Shown: positions 44,451 through 53,375, counted from the stretch's first letter. The stretch: DNA of 64,000 nucleotides from Flavobacterium frigidimaris (GCA_900129595.1 FQWG01000001.1:62001-126000), one strand, 5' to 3'. Made by a program: numbers and translations. The notes: generated by a model not told the origin, from the sequence alone.

Positions 44451-46955
44451 ATGAAAAATATACTTACAATACTAGTTTTTATCATGCTTCCTGTCCTAAT
44501 TTATGCTCAGGATATGAAAACAATGGAAATGGATAAAAAGCCTTCGAAAGAAGAGTCAAATCCCACTACGTATACTTGTCCAATGCATCCCGAAATTCAT
44601 GAAGCCAAACCAGGAAACTGCCCCAAGTGCGGTATGAAACTAGTTCCGGAAAAGTCAGACAAGCAAACAAAAACAGCAGAAAATAAAGCCACCAAGCAAA
44701 CTGACCAAGGTAATAAGACACTTCAGGACGGCAATAGTAGTTCTATTTCTCAGAAAAGAGCTGAAGAAAATACTTCGCCACCGCGTGTAGTCCGATATGA
44801 CCTGTATATAAGAGACACAATTGTAAATTTTACAGGAAAAGCAAAAAGGGCCATTGCCGTTAACGGACAAATACCTATGCCTACTTTGACCTTTACAGAA
44901 GGAGATACTGCGGAAATCTATGTTCACAATGAGCTGGATGAAGATACTTCCTTGCATTGGCATGGCTTATTCTTACCCAATCAATATGATGGTGTGCCAA
45001 ATCTAACTCAAATGCCAATTAAACCCCATACGACGCATCTGTATACTTTTCCCATTATTCAGCATGGCACACACTGGTATCATAGCCATACGGAACTTCA
45101 GGAACAGATAGGCATGTACGGTTCGTTCATTATGAATAAAAGGACAGATGATCCGACCTTTCGCAAGGAAATCGATGATTTGCCTTCCGTTCCCATAATA
45201 CTAAGTGAATGGACAGATATGAAACCTGAAAATGTACATCGATTACTGCACAATGCATCAGACTGGTTTGCTATTAAAAAGGGCACTACACAAAGTTATG
45301 CAGAAGCTATAAAACAGGGGTATTTCAGCGACAAAATAAAAAATGAATGGAAGCGAATGAATGCCATGGATGTCAGTGATGTTTATTACGACAAATTTTT
45401 AATCAATGGGAAAAATGAAAATCAGCTTTCCCAATTTAAAGCAGGTGATAAGGTCCGATTACGGGTTTCCAATGGAGGTGCATCAACCTACTTTTGGTTA
45501 ACCTATGCCGGTGGGAAAATTACGGTTGTGGCAAATGATGGGAATGACGTAGAACCCGTTGAGGTTGATCGACTAATTATTGCAGTTTCTGAAACCTATG
45601 ACATAGTTGTTACTATTCCAGCTGATAAAACAGCTTATGAATTTTTAGCAACACCCGAAGACCGAACAAAATCTACGTCCCTTTACATCGGAAGCGGAAT
45701 TAAGCAATTAGTAGCTCCTTTGCCAAAACTTAAATATTTCGAAGGAATGAAAATGATGAACGGCATGATGAAAATGAATGGCGATCTGGATGACATGGGA
45801 ATGAGCATGAGCCTTAATAAGATGGATATGAATGTAGTAATGTATCCTGAGATTACAGGTGAAACAAAGCCTAAAACCAGTACAAAGATGGAAGGAATGA
45901 AAATGGATGCTGAGCAATATAATGCCAATGCACTTTCGGATATTACAACACTAAATTATGCAATGCTTAAATCACCTACAAAAACTACGCTTCCCGAAAA
46001 TGCCCCTGTTAAAGAACTAAAATTTGAACTTACGGGGAATATGAATCGATATGTATGGAGTCTGGACAATAAGGTGGTTTCAGAAGCTGATAAAATATTA
46101 ATTAAAAAAGGTGAAAATGTACGTATAATTTTGCATAATAATTCTATGATGCGCCATCCAATGCACTTGCATGGACATGATTTCAGGGTTCTTAATGGAC
46201 AAGGAGAATATGCACCATTAAAAAATGTGATTGATATAATGCCTATGGAAACCGATACTTTGGAATTTAATGCCAATGTTGATGGAGACTGGTTTTTTCA
46301 CTGCCATATTTTATATCATATGATGAGCGGAATGGGCAGGGTTTTTACTTATGAAAATCAGCCGGCCAATCCTGAAATACCAAACCCAAAACTAGCACAG
46401 CGAAAACTTTTTGCCGACGACAGAAAATTCCACTTTATGGCAGAAAATGATTTTGCCACCAATGGAAATGACGGTGAAGCAATGTATCAAAGTACACGCT
46501 GGAGCATTGGAACCGAATGGAGGTTAGGATACAATGACATGCATGGTTATGAAACAGAAACACATATTGGTCGATATATTGGAAAAATGCAATGGTTAAT
46601 GCCTTTTATAGGATTTGACTGGAGATATAGAAGAATGGGAGAAGATATACAAGAAAATAATCTTTTTGGACAAACCAATACTAAGGATAAACGTGCAGTG
46701 GTAAGTCTAGGGGTTAACTACATCCTACCTATGTTAATAGTAGCACAAGCTGAAGTTTTTACCGATGGTAAAGTCAGATTACAATTTGAACGTAAAGACA
46801 TTCCCGTTTCTAAACGGCTTAGAATGAATTTGATGTGGAATACAGACAAGGAATATATGGCAGGACTACGCTATATAATTACCAGATGGGGTTCTTTGTC
46901 TTCACACTATGACAGTGATATGGGCTTTGGTGCAGGATTTATTTTAAATTACTAG
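44451..46955 (+). CDS. CopA-type multicopper oxidase fused to a heavy-metal-binding domain and a CopB-like barrel
   Basis: An 834-residue exported protein. After the signal peptide come a YxCxMHP domain (about 41-70) and three cupredoxin domains with the copper ligands LHWHGLF, HGTHWYHSHT, RHPMHLHGHDF and WFFHCHILYHMMSGM (the last supplies the T1/T2/T3 HCH core). A Met-rich stretch (MKMMNGMMKMNGDLDDMGM) probably binds Cu(I). The last 170 residues (WSIGTEWRLGYND, PFIGFDWRYRR, AGLRYIITRWGS, ending GAGFILNY) look like beta-strands of a CopB-type outer-membrane barrel. It should oxidise Cu(I) in the periplasm or at the outer membrane. Proteobacteria use separate copA and copB genes. Confidence 0.88.
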   Translation: MKNILTILVFIMLPVLIYAQDMKTMEMDKKPSKEESNPTTYTCPMHPEIHEAKPGNCPKCGMKLVPEKSDKQTKTAENKATKQTDQGNKTLQDGNSSSISQKRAEENTSPPRVVRYDLYIRDTIVNFTGKAKRAIAVNGQIPMPTLTFTEGDTAEIYVHNELDEDTSLHWHGLFLPNQYDGVPNLTQMPIKPHTTHLYTFPIIQHGTHWYHSHTELQEQIGMYGSFIMNKRTDDPTFRKEIDDLPSVPIILSEWTDMKPENVHRLLHNASDWFAIKKGTTQSYAEAIKQGYFSDKIKNEWKRMNAMDVSDVYYDKFLINGKNENQLSQFKAGDKVRLRVSNGGASTYFWLTYAGGKITVVANDGNDVEPVEVDRLIIAVSETYDIVVTIPADKTAYEFLATPEDRTKSTSLYIGSGIKQLVAPLPKLKYFEGMKMMNGMMKMNGDLDDMGMSMSLNKMDMNVVMYPEITGETKPKTSTKMEGMKMDAEQYNANALSDITTLNYAMLKSPTKTTLPENAPVKELKFELTGNMNRYVWSLDNKVVSEADKILIKKGENVRIILHNNSMMRHPMHLHGHDFRVLNGQGEYAPLKNVIDIMPMETDTLEFNANVDGDWFFHCHILYHMMSGMGRVFTYENQPANPEIPNPKLAQRKLFADDRKFHFMAENDFATNGNDGEAMYQSTRWSIGTEWRLGYNDMHGYETETHIGRYIGKMQWLMPFIGFDWRYRRMGEDIQENNLFGQTNTKDKRAVVSLGVNYILPMLIVAQAEVFTDGKVRLQFERKDIPVSKRLRMNLMWNTDKEYMAGLRYIITRWGSLSSHYDSDMGFGAGFILNY

Positions 46956-47112
46956 CTTATAAGTACAATAGTAAATTATTGTAAGACCAAATTCTAGAAT
47001 TAAGATTAATCGGTTAATATTGAAGGATATCAATTTTTTTAAATTGTCTTTCATTTGAACGGTGTGGAAGTCCATTCAAATTAATGATCGAAATTGAACC
47101 AGTATGAAAATC

Positions 47113-47150
47113 TAATAATACCAATTTTAAATTTAAAATTGGTATTATTA
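47113..47150. repeat. 38-bp perfect palindrome in a gene-free 466-bp gap
   Basis: The gap 46956-47421 between the oxidase and arsR holds no gene. In it, 47113-47150 is a perfect inverted repeat without spacer (left arm TAATAATACCAATTTTAAA). It can fold into a long AT-rich hairpin and may end transcription from the copper side, or be a binding site. A second imperfect stem, ATTTGAACGG with CCATTCAAAT, lies at about 47051-47079. Confidence 0.8.
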
Positions 47151-47397
47151 ATAACAAATAACTGCAAATGCTGAACATCTTTCTAATTATGGGTTGTTCA
47201 GTTTGTATTGTATTTATATAATATCAGCTAACGATAAACCATGTAATTATTGCTTTATACATTGGTTTGATAAAACTAGCATTCGGGTAACAAACAATAT
47301 TATAAAACCATATGCATCGAATCTTTTTCTTAGCCGATGCCTTCATCTTCATAAAAATAAATCTTTATATTTTTTTTTATTTAAATTTATTATCGTA

Positions 47398-47409
47398 ATA
47401 TTGCAATAT
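47398..47409 (+). promoter_or_regulatory. Putative ArsR operator
   Basis: ATATTGCAATAT is a perfect 12-bp palindrome that ends 12 bases before the arsR ATG. Its position just ahead of an ArsR gene suggests autorepression, released by arsenite; inferred from position and symmetry only. Confidence 0.5.
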
Positions 47410-47421
47410 AAATATAAAACG

Positions 47422-47754
47422 ATGGGAGCAACAAAAACAGATCACTTTACAGAAAGCCAGAATGAGCTGGCTGTTTTAGCCAAAGCGCTGGGCCATCCTG
47501 CGCGTATTGCTATTATGGAATATTTATTAAAAGTGGATGCCTGCATCTGCGGAGATATCGTAAACGAACTTCCCCTTTCACAGCCGACAGTTTCACAGCA
47601 TTTGAAAGAATTAAAGAATGCTGGTTTGATTAAAGGAAGCATTGAAGGAAACTCGATCTGCTACTGCATCAATGAACCTGGTCTGGAAAAGATAAAAGGC
47701 TTCTTTGAGCACATATCAGATCATTTGGCAAAAAAGCGAAGCGAATGCTGTTAA
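47422..47754 (+). CDS. arsR: ArsR-family metalloid-responsive repressor
   Basis: Start at the ATG at 47422 (MGATKTDHFTESQNEL), the family start; the frame opens 228 bases earlier in non-coding DNA. A 110-residue winged-helix regulator: LAKALGHPARIAIMEYLL, VDACICGDIVNELPLSQPTV, SQHLKELKNAGLIKG. The C-x-C in DACICGD is a likely As(III)-binding site, and the final ECC may add to it. A palindrome lies directly upstream. It heads a long operon: arsN-like, DUF6428, arsenate reductase-like, ACR3 and more. The next gene starts 11 bases after its stop. Confidence 0.9.
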   Translation: MGATKTDHFTESQNELAVLAKALGHPARIAIMEYLLKVDACICGDIVNELPLSQPTVSQHLKELKNAGLIKGSIEGNSICYCINEPGLEKIKGFFEHISDHLAKKRSECC

Positions 47755-47765
47755 TCTATAAAAAT

Positions 47766-48251
47766 ATGGAAATCAGAAAACTTTCAGCCAAACATTGGGA
47801 TCAGGTAAAAATAATTTACCAAAAAGGGATAGATACCGGCAATGCCACTTTCCAGACCAGCGCCCCTTCATGGGAAGATTGGGACCAGTCCCATCTAGCA
47901 TCCTGCAGAATTACAATGCAGGAAGATGGTAAAGTGATTGGATGGGCTGCCCTTACCCCTGTTTCTTCACGCTGCGTTTATGCAGGAGTTGCAGAAGTAA
48001 GCGTATACGTGGATCCCGCGCATTCAGGAAAAGGAATCGGGCTGACCCTTTTAAATGAACTTGTCCGGCAGAGCGAAGCAGAAGGAATCTGGACGCTTCA
48101 GGCAGGGATCTTTCCTGAGAACACGGCAAGTATCCGCATCCATGAAAAAGCAGGTTTCAGGATACTTGGTACAAGGGAGAAAATCGGAAAACAGAATGGT
48201 ATCTGGAGAGATACTGCGCTTCTTGAAAGAAGAAGCTTCCTTATTATTTAA
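47766..48251 (+). CDS. ArsN1-like GNAT N-acetyltransferase
   Basis: Start at the ATG at 47766 (MEIRKLSAKHWDQVK), not the in-frame ATG overlapping arsR. The 161-residue enzyme has the GNAT acetyl-CoA site VYVDPAHSGKGIGLTLL and the phosphinothricin-acetyltransferase-like blocks NATFQTSAPSWEDWDQSH and GIFPENTASIRIHEKAGFR. In arsenic operons such enzymes (ArsN1) acetylate arsinothricin, an organoarsenical glutamate analogue; acting on phosphinothricin or other amino acids is also possible. Its place second in the operon favours the first. Confidence 0.8.
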   Translation: MEIRKLSAKHWDQVKIIYQKGIDTGNATFQTSAPSWEDWDQSHLASCRITMQEDGKVIGWAALTPVSSRCVYAGVAEVSVYVDPAHSGKGIGLTLLNELVRQSEAEGIWTLQAGIFPENTASIRIHEKAGFRILGTREKIGKQNGIWRDTALLERRSFLII

Positions 48252-48284
48252 TAAAAAATATAGTCTAGCTAAATATAAAAAATT

Positions 48285-48758
48285 ATGAAACTTTCAGAAA
48301 TTAAAGAAGTGCTTAAAACAGTGGAAGCTGTAAATTTTGAACTGCCGGACGGCACATTTGTACCGGAATATTTTCACGTAACTGAAGTAGGCTTGGTTAC
48401 CAAAAACTTCATCGACTGCGGCGGGGTAGTAAGAAAAGAAACTGTTGTAAATTTCCAGCTTTGGGATGCCAACGACTACGAGCACAGGCTTAAACCTCAG
48501 AAACTGATCCACATCATTGAGCTTTCAGAAAAAGTATTGGGAATTGAAGACAATGAAATTGAAGTGGAGTACCAGAACACTACTATCGGTAAATACGATT
48601 TGGATTTTAACGGTAAAAACTTCACATTGCTTAACAAGCAGACAGCCTGCCTTGCTCAGCAGCAGTGCGGTATTGCGTCTGATAAGCCTAAAGTAAAATT
48701 ATCTCAGCTAAATACTGATAATGGTGCTTCATGCACTCCGGGCGCAGGATGCTGCTAA
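48285..48758 (+). CDS. DUF6428 protein
   Basis: A 157-residue soluble protein: MKLSEIKEVLKTVEAVNFEL, GTFVPEYFHVTEVGLVTKNF, IDCGGVVRKETVVNFQLW, HRLKPQKLIHIIELS. This is the DUF6428 family, found almost only in arsenic operons of Bacteroidota between arsR and the arsenate reductase. The tail is Cys-rich (LAQQQCG; CTPGAGCC) and may bind arsenite as a chaperone; that role is inference. It starts 33 bases after the acetyltransferase gene and precedes the reductase gene by 42. Confidence 0.82.
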   Translation: MKLSEIKEVLKTVEAVNFELPDGTFVPEYFHVTEVGLVTKNFIDCGGVVRKETVVNFQLWDANDYEHRLKPQKLIHIIELSEKVLGIEDNEIEVEYQNTTIGKYDLDFNGKNFTLLNKQTACLAQQQCGIASDKPKVKLSQLNTDNGASCTPGAGCC

Positions 48759-48800
48759 TCATTAAACAGATAATCAATAAACCATAACGTCCAAAAAACT

Positions 48801-49415
48801 ATGTTATATCCACAAATTGAGAATACCGTTAAATCATTTGATTTTAAACAGATCTCTGAAGATCGCAAAGCAGTCCTGCAGTCCTTAATAGACTTCATTC
48901 AGATTAAAGTGGACAGTAAGCTGGAGACCAGACTAAACTTAATCTGCACGCACAATTCCAGAAGAAGCCACTTATCGCAGGTTTGGGCGCAGACTGCGGC
49001 CGCCTATTACGGCGTCAAAAACGTTTCATGTTATTCAGGAGGAACCCAGGCTACTGCCCTTTTCCCAATGGCAGCGGAGACTTTGAAGGATTCAGGATTC
49101 AACATCAAAACTCTTTCAGAGGGATCAAACCCTGTTTATTCAATAAAATATTCAGCTGACGAACTTCCTGTCATCGGTTTTTCCAAAACCTATGATGATG
49201 ATTTCAATCCTGAAAGCGGATTCGCCGCCGTAATGACCTGCTCGCAGGCTGACGGCGGGTGCCCGTTTATAGCAGGCGCTGAGAAAAGAATCCCGATTAC
49301 CTTTGAAGATCCAAAAATCTCTGACGGAACGCCTCAGCAGAAGGAAACTTATCTGGAGCGAAGCCTGCAGATAGGAACTGAAATGTTTTACGTATTCTCA
49401 CAAATAAAAAAATAA
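48801..49415 (+). CDS. arsC: Low-molecular-weight phosphatase-type arsenate reductase
   Basis: A 204-residue protein of the LMW protein tyrosine phosphatase fold: [17 protein letters not shown] contains the P-loop C49-x5-R55, and [13 protein letters not shown] supplies further Cys for the thiol relay. It is longer than the thioredoxin-coupled ArsC of Bacillus (about 139), with an extra N-terminal helix ([13 protein letters not shown]). Next to an ACR3 pump it most likely reduces arsenate to arsenite; a plain phosphatase activity cannot be excluded. The stop and the next start are 1 base apart. Confidence 0.82.
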   Translation: MLYPQIENTVKSFDFKQISEDRKAVLQSLIDFIQIKVDSKLETRLNLICTHNSRRSHLSQVWAQTAAAYYGVKNVSCYSGGTQATALFPMAAETLKDSGFNIKTLSEGSNPVYSIKYSADELPVIGFSKTYDDDFNPESGFAAVMTCSQADGGCPFIAGAEKRIPITFEDPKISDGTPQQKETYLERSLQIGTEMFYVFSQIKK

Positions 49416-49416
49416 A

Positions 49417-50502
49417 ATGTCAGCAAATAACTGTGCACCAGCCGCCCCACGCAAAAAGTTAAGCTTCCTTGACCGCTTCTTAACCCTTTGGATTTTCCTT
49501 GCTATGGCTGTAGGGGTGGCCATAGGATACTTTATTCCATCCAGCGGAGATTTCATTAATTCTTTCTCCAGCGGAACAACAAACATTCCATTGGCAATAG
49601 GGCTTATCCTGATGATGTATCCGCCTCTGGCAAAAGTAAAATACGAACAGATGGGGCAGGTTTTCAAAAACACAAAAGTCTTAGGCGCCTCTTTACTGCT
49701 GAACTGGATTGTAGGTCCTGTCTTGATGTTTTTATTGGCGCTGCTTTTTTTGAACGGATATCCTGAATACATGATTGGAGTCATCCTGATAGGTCTGGCG
49801 CGCTGTATCGCAATGGTTGTGGTATGGAACGATCTGGCAGATGGAAACCGCGAATATGCAGCAGGACTTATAGCCCTTAACAGTATTTTTCAGGTGCTGC
49901 TTTACAGTGTATACGCTTACATCTTTATAACCATTCTCCCTCCCTATTTTGGATATGATGGTTTTGAAGTGAACATCAGTATTGCACAGATTGCCCAGAG
50001 CGTCGGTATCTATCTAGGTATTCCATTTGCCTTGGGAATCATAAGCCGTTATTCTTTGATAGCCTTAAAAGGTTCTGAATGTTTTGAAAATAAGTACGTG
50101 CCGTTTATCTCGCCAATTACACTTATTTCACTGCTCTTTACGATCATTGTAATGTTCAGCCTGAAAGGGGAACTTATTGTTCAGATCCCTATGGACGCTG
50201 TGCGCATTGCTATACCGCTTGTGATTTACTTTACTTTGATGTTTGTCATCAGCTTTTTCACCGGTAAATATTTCGGGGCTGACTATTCAAAGGCAACCTC
50301 TATTGCATTTACTGCAACAGGGAATAATTTCGAGCTTGCCATTGCCGTGGCAATCGGGGTATTCGGCATAAACAGCGGACAGGCTTTTGCAGGTGTTATT
50401 GGCCCTTTGGTAGAAGTGCCTGCTCTTATAGCACTGGTAAACCTTGCATTCTGGTTCAGAAAAAAGTTTTTTACAAAACAGGCAGCTGCAGAAACTGCTT
50501 AA
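49417..50502 (+). CDS. arsB: ACR3-family arsenite efflux transporter
   Basis: A 361-residue membrane protein with ten predicted helices: [74 protein letters not shown] (with the conserved Cys of ACR3), [35 protein letters not shown]. It extrudes As(III) driven by the proton motive force. It starts 1 base after the reductase gene. A decayed copy of the end of such a gene lies at 58768-58872. Confidence 0.95.
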   Translation: MSANNCAPAAPRKKLSFLDRFLTLWIFLAMAVGVAIGYFIPSSGDFINSFSSGTTNIPLAIGLILMMYPPLAKVKYEQMGQVFKNTKVLGASLLLNWIVGPVLMFLLALLFLNGYPEYMIGVILIGLARCIAMVVVWNDLADGNREYAAGLIALNSIFQVLLYSVYAYIFITILPPYFGYDGFEVNISIAQIAQSVGIYLGIPFALGIISRYSLIALKGSECFENKYVPFISPITLISLLFTIIVMFSLKGELIVQIPMDAVRIAIPLVIYFTLMFVISFFTGKYFGADYSKATSIAFTATGNNFELAIAVAIGVFGINSGQAFAGVIGPLVEVPALIALVNLAFWFRKKFFTKQAAAETA

Positions 50503-50509
50503 AAGAAAT

Positions 50510-51244
50510 ATGAGAATTGCAATAATATCGGATATACATGCGAACTTCCCCGCACTCAAGCAGACTTTAAAAAGTATTGAAGAGCAGAATATTGACGCTG
50601 TTTACTGCTTAGGTGATTTAGTAGGCTACAATTTATGCCCCAATGCCGTGATCAACGAGATCCGTAAAAAGCATATTCCTACCCTTGCAGGAAATCACGA
50701 TGTCAAAGCTGTCGAGATACATAATGACGGTTCAAGTGACATTCAAAGCTACGCATATCAGATTGTGGGTAAAGAGCAGATCAAATATCTTTCTGCTCTT
50801 CCTGCCCATATTAAACTTGAATACCAGACGGCCAGCAGACTTATAAAAATTTTGATGGTCCATGGGAGTCCTTACAGCAACAGGGAATATTTGCTTGAGG
50901 ATAAAAATGAGAAAGATTTTACCGACATCTTTCTTGATTCCAATACGGACATTCTTATCTGCGGACATTCTCATCTGCCGTATCATCGCATATTGGAAAA
51001 TCCCAATAAAAAAGGCAGTTATTTTCATGCCATTAATGCAGGGTCGGTCGGAAAACCAAAAGATAGAAATCCAGACTGCTGTTATGCGGTGATAACCATT
51101 GAAAAAAGCAGTAATCTTTCCAAAAAAGACGGTATAAAAGTAGAATTCATTAGAGTGCCGTATGATATTGAAAAAACAGCCCGCGCTATTGAAGAAAGCC
51201 CTCTTCCGGACATTTACGCATTTATGCTTAGAAAAGCATATTAA
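50510..51244 (+). CDS. Calcineurin-like metallophosphoesterase of the ars operon
   Basis: Start at the ATG at 50510 (MRIAIISDIHANFPALKQ), 7 bases after the ACR3 stop. The 244-residue enzyme has DIH (D8, H10), CLGDLVGYN, LAGNHD and CGHSHLPY, the metal-binding motifs of YfcE-type phosphodiesterases. Such genes occur in some Bacteroidota arsenic operons; the substrate is unknown, perhaps a nucleotide or phospho-ester signal. The tail contains DCCYAVITIEK. It lies within the operon and is followed 21 bases later by a Crp-type regulator gene. Confidence 0.85.
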   Translation: MRIAIISDIHANFPALKQTLKSIEEQNIDAVYCLGDLVGYNLCPNAVINEIRKKHIPTLAGNHDVKAVEIHNDGSSDIQSYAYQIVGKEQIKYLSALPAHIKLEYQTASRLIKILMVHGSPYSNREYLLEDKNEKDFTDIFLDSNTDILICGHSHLPYHRILENPNKKGSYFHAINAGSVGKPKDRNPDCCYAVITIEKSSNLSKKDGIKVEFIRVPYDIEKTARAIEESPLPDIYAFMLRKAY

Positions 51245-51265
51245 AATCTTGAAATAAAACCTATT

Positions 51266-51838
51266 ATGGAAAGTTTTAAATTATTTTTAAAAAGCATCGT
51301 GCCTCTAAGCGATCAGGAATTTGAAAAGTACAGTCAGTATTTCAAAACAAGGACATTAGCCCGAAACAGTTATTTTGCAGAGATCGGCAAAACCTCTCAT
51401 GAAGCGGCTTTTATTAAAAAAGGTTTGCTAAGGACATATTACATAAATGAAAAATCCGAAGAAGTGACTTCCTGCTTCTGTGCAGAAAATAATCTGACAG
51501 CTTCATATAAAAGCTTTATTTCGCAGCAGCATTCGGAACTTTCCATTCAGGCAGTGGAAGATACGGAACTTATAACAATCAGTTACAATGACCTGCAGAA
51601 TCTCTATCAAAAGAGCCCTCTCTGGCAGAATATCGGAAGGACAATTGCCGAACGGCAGTATATGGTAATGGAACAGTATGCCAGTGTTTTGTGCAATGAA
51701 ACTGCAAAGGAAAAATACATGCGCATGCTTAAGGAACAGCCTGCTGTTGTAAACAAGGCTTCAGTAAATGATATTGCAAGCTATCTTGGAATAACACGCA
51801 GGACGCTGAGCAGGATCAGAAAAGAAATTAGTCTGTAA
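51266..51838 (+). CDS. Crp/Fnr-family transcriptional regulator
   Basis: A 190-residue regulator with a cyclic-nucleotide-binding-like domain (NSYFAEIGKTSHEAAFIKKG; EEVTSCFCAENNLTASYKS) and a short C-terminal helix-turn-helix (VNDIASYLGITRRTLSRIRK). This is the small Crp/Fnr type common in Bacteroidota, without obvious iron-sulphur Cys spacing. It follows the metallophosphoesterase by 21 bases. A palindrome AGGACA-TT-TGTCCT just after its stop may be its operator for the next gene. Confidence 0.85.
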   Translation: MESFKLFLKSIVPLSDQEFEKYSQYFKTRTLARNSYFAEIGKTSHEAAFIKKGLLRTYYINEKSEEVTSCFCAENNLTASYKSFISQQHSELSIQAVEDTELITISYNDLQNLYQKSPLWQNIGRTIAERQYMVMEQYASVLCNETAKEKYMRMLKEQPAVVNKASVNDIASYLGITRRTLSRIRKEISL

Positions 51839-51843
51839 ATTCG

Positions 51844-51857
51844 AGGACATTTGTCCT
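51844..51857 (+). promoter_or_regulatory. Palindrome AGGACATTTGTCCT, operator or short terminator
   Basis: Arms AGGACA and TGTCCT around TT, 5 bases after the Crp-type gene and 54 bases before the next ATG, followed by a T-run. It could be a short intrinsic terminator, or a Crp/Fnr-type binding site controlling the membrane protein gene. Confidence 0.5.
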
Positions 51858-51911
51858 TTTTGCTAATTATACTTTCCAATAGTTTTGCTTTTATAATCAA
51901 TCAAAAATAAA

Positions 51912-52475
51912 ATGGAAACAGCAATTATCATTTCATCCTTCTTTCTTGTCCTATTTGCGGTCTTGGCCTTATATGACGGCTTTTATCTGCATATTTTCAA
52001 ATACCAGCTTCACGATCGAGAAGAAAGTAAAACCGAGCACATTACCCATACTTTGAGAGCTGTCTTCTTTCCGGCAATCCTTTATTTTCTGTTCTTGAAA
52101 CAGGATAATCATACTAGTTTTGTAATAGGCTTGACCATTGTCATTCTGGATATACTGGTTCTCGGTTACGATGCTTTTATAGAAAAAGACAGCAGGCAGT
52201 TTATGGGAGGGCTTCCCCGCTGGGAATACATTGTCCATTTATTTGTAAATGGTTTTCATTTTGCGTCAATTGCAGTTTATCTCTCCATCAGGTTTACTTT
52301 TCAAAATGGGGAAATTATGATTTACAATATAAATCAATCTCCAGGATTCTTTAATCTGTTAATTGTAAATCTTTTGCCGGGAGCTATCCTAATGGCAATT
52401 CTTCATCTTTTCTTATGCATTCCAAAAACGGCCAACTTATGGAATAATTTCAGAAGTAAAATCAATTGTTGTTAA
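51912..52475 (+). CDS. Integral membrane protein of unknown function
   Basis: A 187-residue protein with about five membrane helices (METAIIISSFFLVLFAVLAL; FFPAILYFLFLKQ; SFVIGLTIVILDILVLGY; GFHFASIAVYLSIRF; LLIVNLLPGAILMAILHLF). I recognise no family. A His/Asp-bearing segment follows the first helix (FKYQLHDREESKTEHITHTL), and the protein ends in CC. Position between the Crp-type regulator and sigZ suggests a link to metal or thiol stress. Real by length, hydrophobic pattern and position; function unknown. Confidence 0.65.
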   Translation: METAIIISSFFLVLFAVLALYDGFYLHIFKYQLHDREESKTEHITHTLRAVFFPAILYFLFLKQDNHTSFVIGLTIVILDILVLGYDAFIEKDSRQFMGGLPRWEYIVHLFVNGFHFASIAVYLSIRFTFQNGEIMIYNINQSPGFFNLLIVNLLPGAILMAILHLFLCIPKTANLWNNFRSKINCC

Positions 52476-52508
52476 TCCATCTTATTGCATAAGCAGAAGA
52501 TAAATTTT

Positions 52509-53072
52509 ATGAATTTGGAAATAAATACTATTCACAATCAGTTTTATATCATCTTGGGCAGATATATAAAGGCTCGTATAAATGATACCGACGATGCATC
52601 CGATGTTTTGCAGGAAGTTTTTATAAAGATAAACGAGAATTTAGGATCACTTACCGACGAAGGCAAACTAAAAAGCTGGATTTTCACAATCACAAGAAAT
52701 TCCATTATTGATTATTACCGAAAAGATTCCAATCATAAGAAATCAGAGCTGACCGAATGTATGATGCAAAAGATTATGCATGAAACAGATTTTGATACTT
52801 CGGAAAGTCTGGACTGCTGTTTAATAAAATTCATTGAGCGGCTGCCGGAAGACTATCGGGACATTATCATGGATAGCGAAATACATGGAATTAAACAGAA
52901 AGACTTAACAGAAAAATACAGCCTTGCCTACCCTTCCATCCGTTCTAGAGTGCAAAGAGGCAGATCCAAATTAAAGGAAATGCTTCTGGATTGCTGCAGT
53001 ATTGAATTAGACCGCCGTGGAAATATTATGAACGTTACCTCTAAAAAATCATGCAGCGGAGGAAAATGCTGA
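52509..53072 (+). CDS. sigZ: ECF RNA polymerase sigma factor, SigZ family
   Basis: Start at the ATG at 52509 (MNLEINTIHNQFYIILGRYI). The 187-residue factor has region 2 (DASDVLQEVFIKINENLGSL; KSWIFTITRNSIIDYYRK) and region 4 (LPEDYRDIIMDSEIHGIKQK; YPSIRSRVQRGRSKLKEML). The LLDCCSIELDRRGN tail followed by SCSGGKC is the SigZ hallmark and its Cys could sense metal or arsenite. No anti-sigma gene is adjacent. It probably directs transcription of resistance genes, perhaps the small Cys-rich gene 129 bases downstream. Confidence 0.88.
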   Translation: MNLEINTIHNQFYIILGRYIKARINDTDDASDVLQEVFIKINENLGSLTDEGKLKSWIFTITRNSIIDYYRKDSNHKKSELTECMMQKIMHETDFDTSESLDCCLIKFIERLPEDYRDIIMDSEIHGIKQKDLTEKYSLAYPSIRSRVQRGRSKLKEMLLDCCSIELDRRGNIMNVTSKKSCSGGKC

Positions 53073-53201
53073 TAACACCGAATCATTTTTGAAAACTTCA
53101 TATATAGAAAATTCAGGCTGTTAAAAAAAAAAAATCAGCAAAGCCTGCATCATTTTTAGATTAGTGCGTCTTAAGTAGTATTAATCATTAAAATTAAAAT
53201 T

Positions 53202-53375
53202 ATGAAAAACAAAATGTACATTACTCTTGCAGCATTGGTATTGTCTGCTGGAAGTATCTTCGCTTATGCGAACTTATCAAAAACTGATGCAAAGAAAAAC
53301 TGCACTGAAAAATGTTCTACGCATTGCTGTAGTGACGATTCGGGAACTTGTGCTCCGAAAGATTGCAAAAAGTAA
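53202..53375 (+). CDS. 57-residue Cys-rich exported protein
   Basis: A short gene hidden under a longer frame on the same strand. It starts MKNKMYITLAALVLSAGSIF (signal peptide) and the mature part has KNCTEKCSTHCCSDDSGTC and PKDCKK: seven Cys in under 30 residues, as in metallothionein-like or thiol-buffering proteins. The gene stands alone between sigZ and a terminator hairpin 18 bases after its stop, which supports it being real. A role in binding arsenite or copper in the periplasm is inferred from composition. Confidence 0.7.
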   Translation: MKNKMYITLAALVLSAGSIFAYANLSKTDAKKNCTEKCSTHCCSDDSGTCAPKDCKK

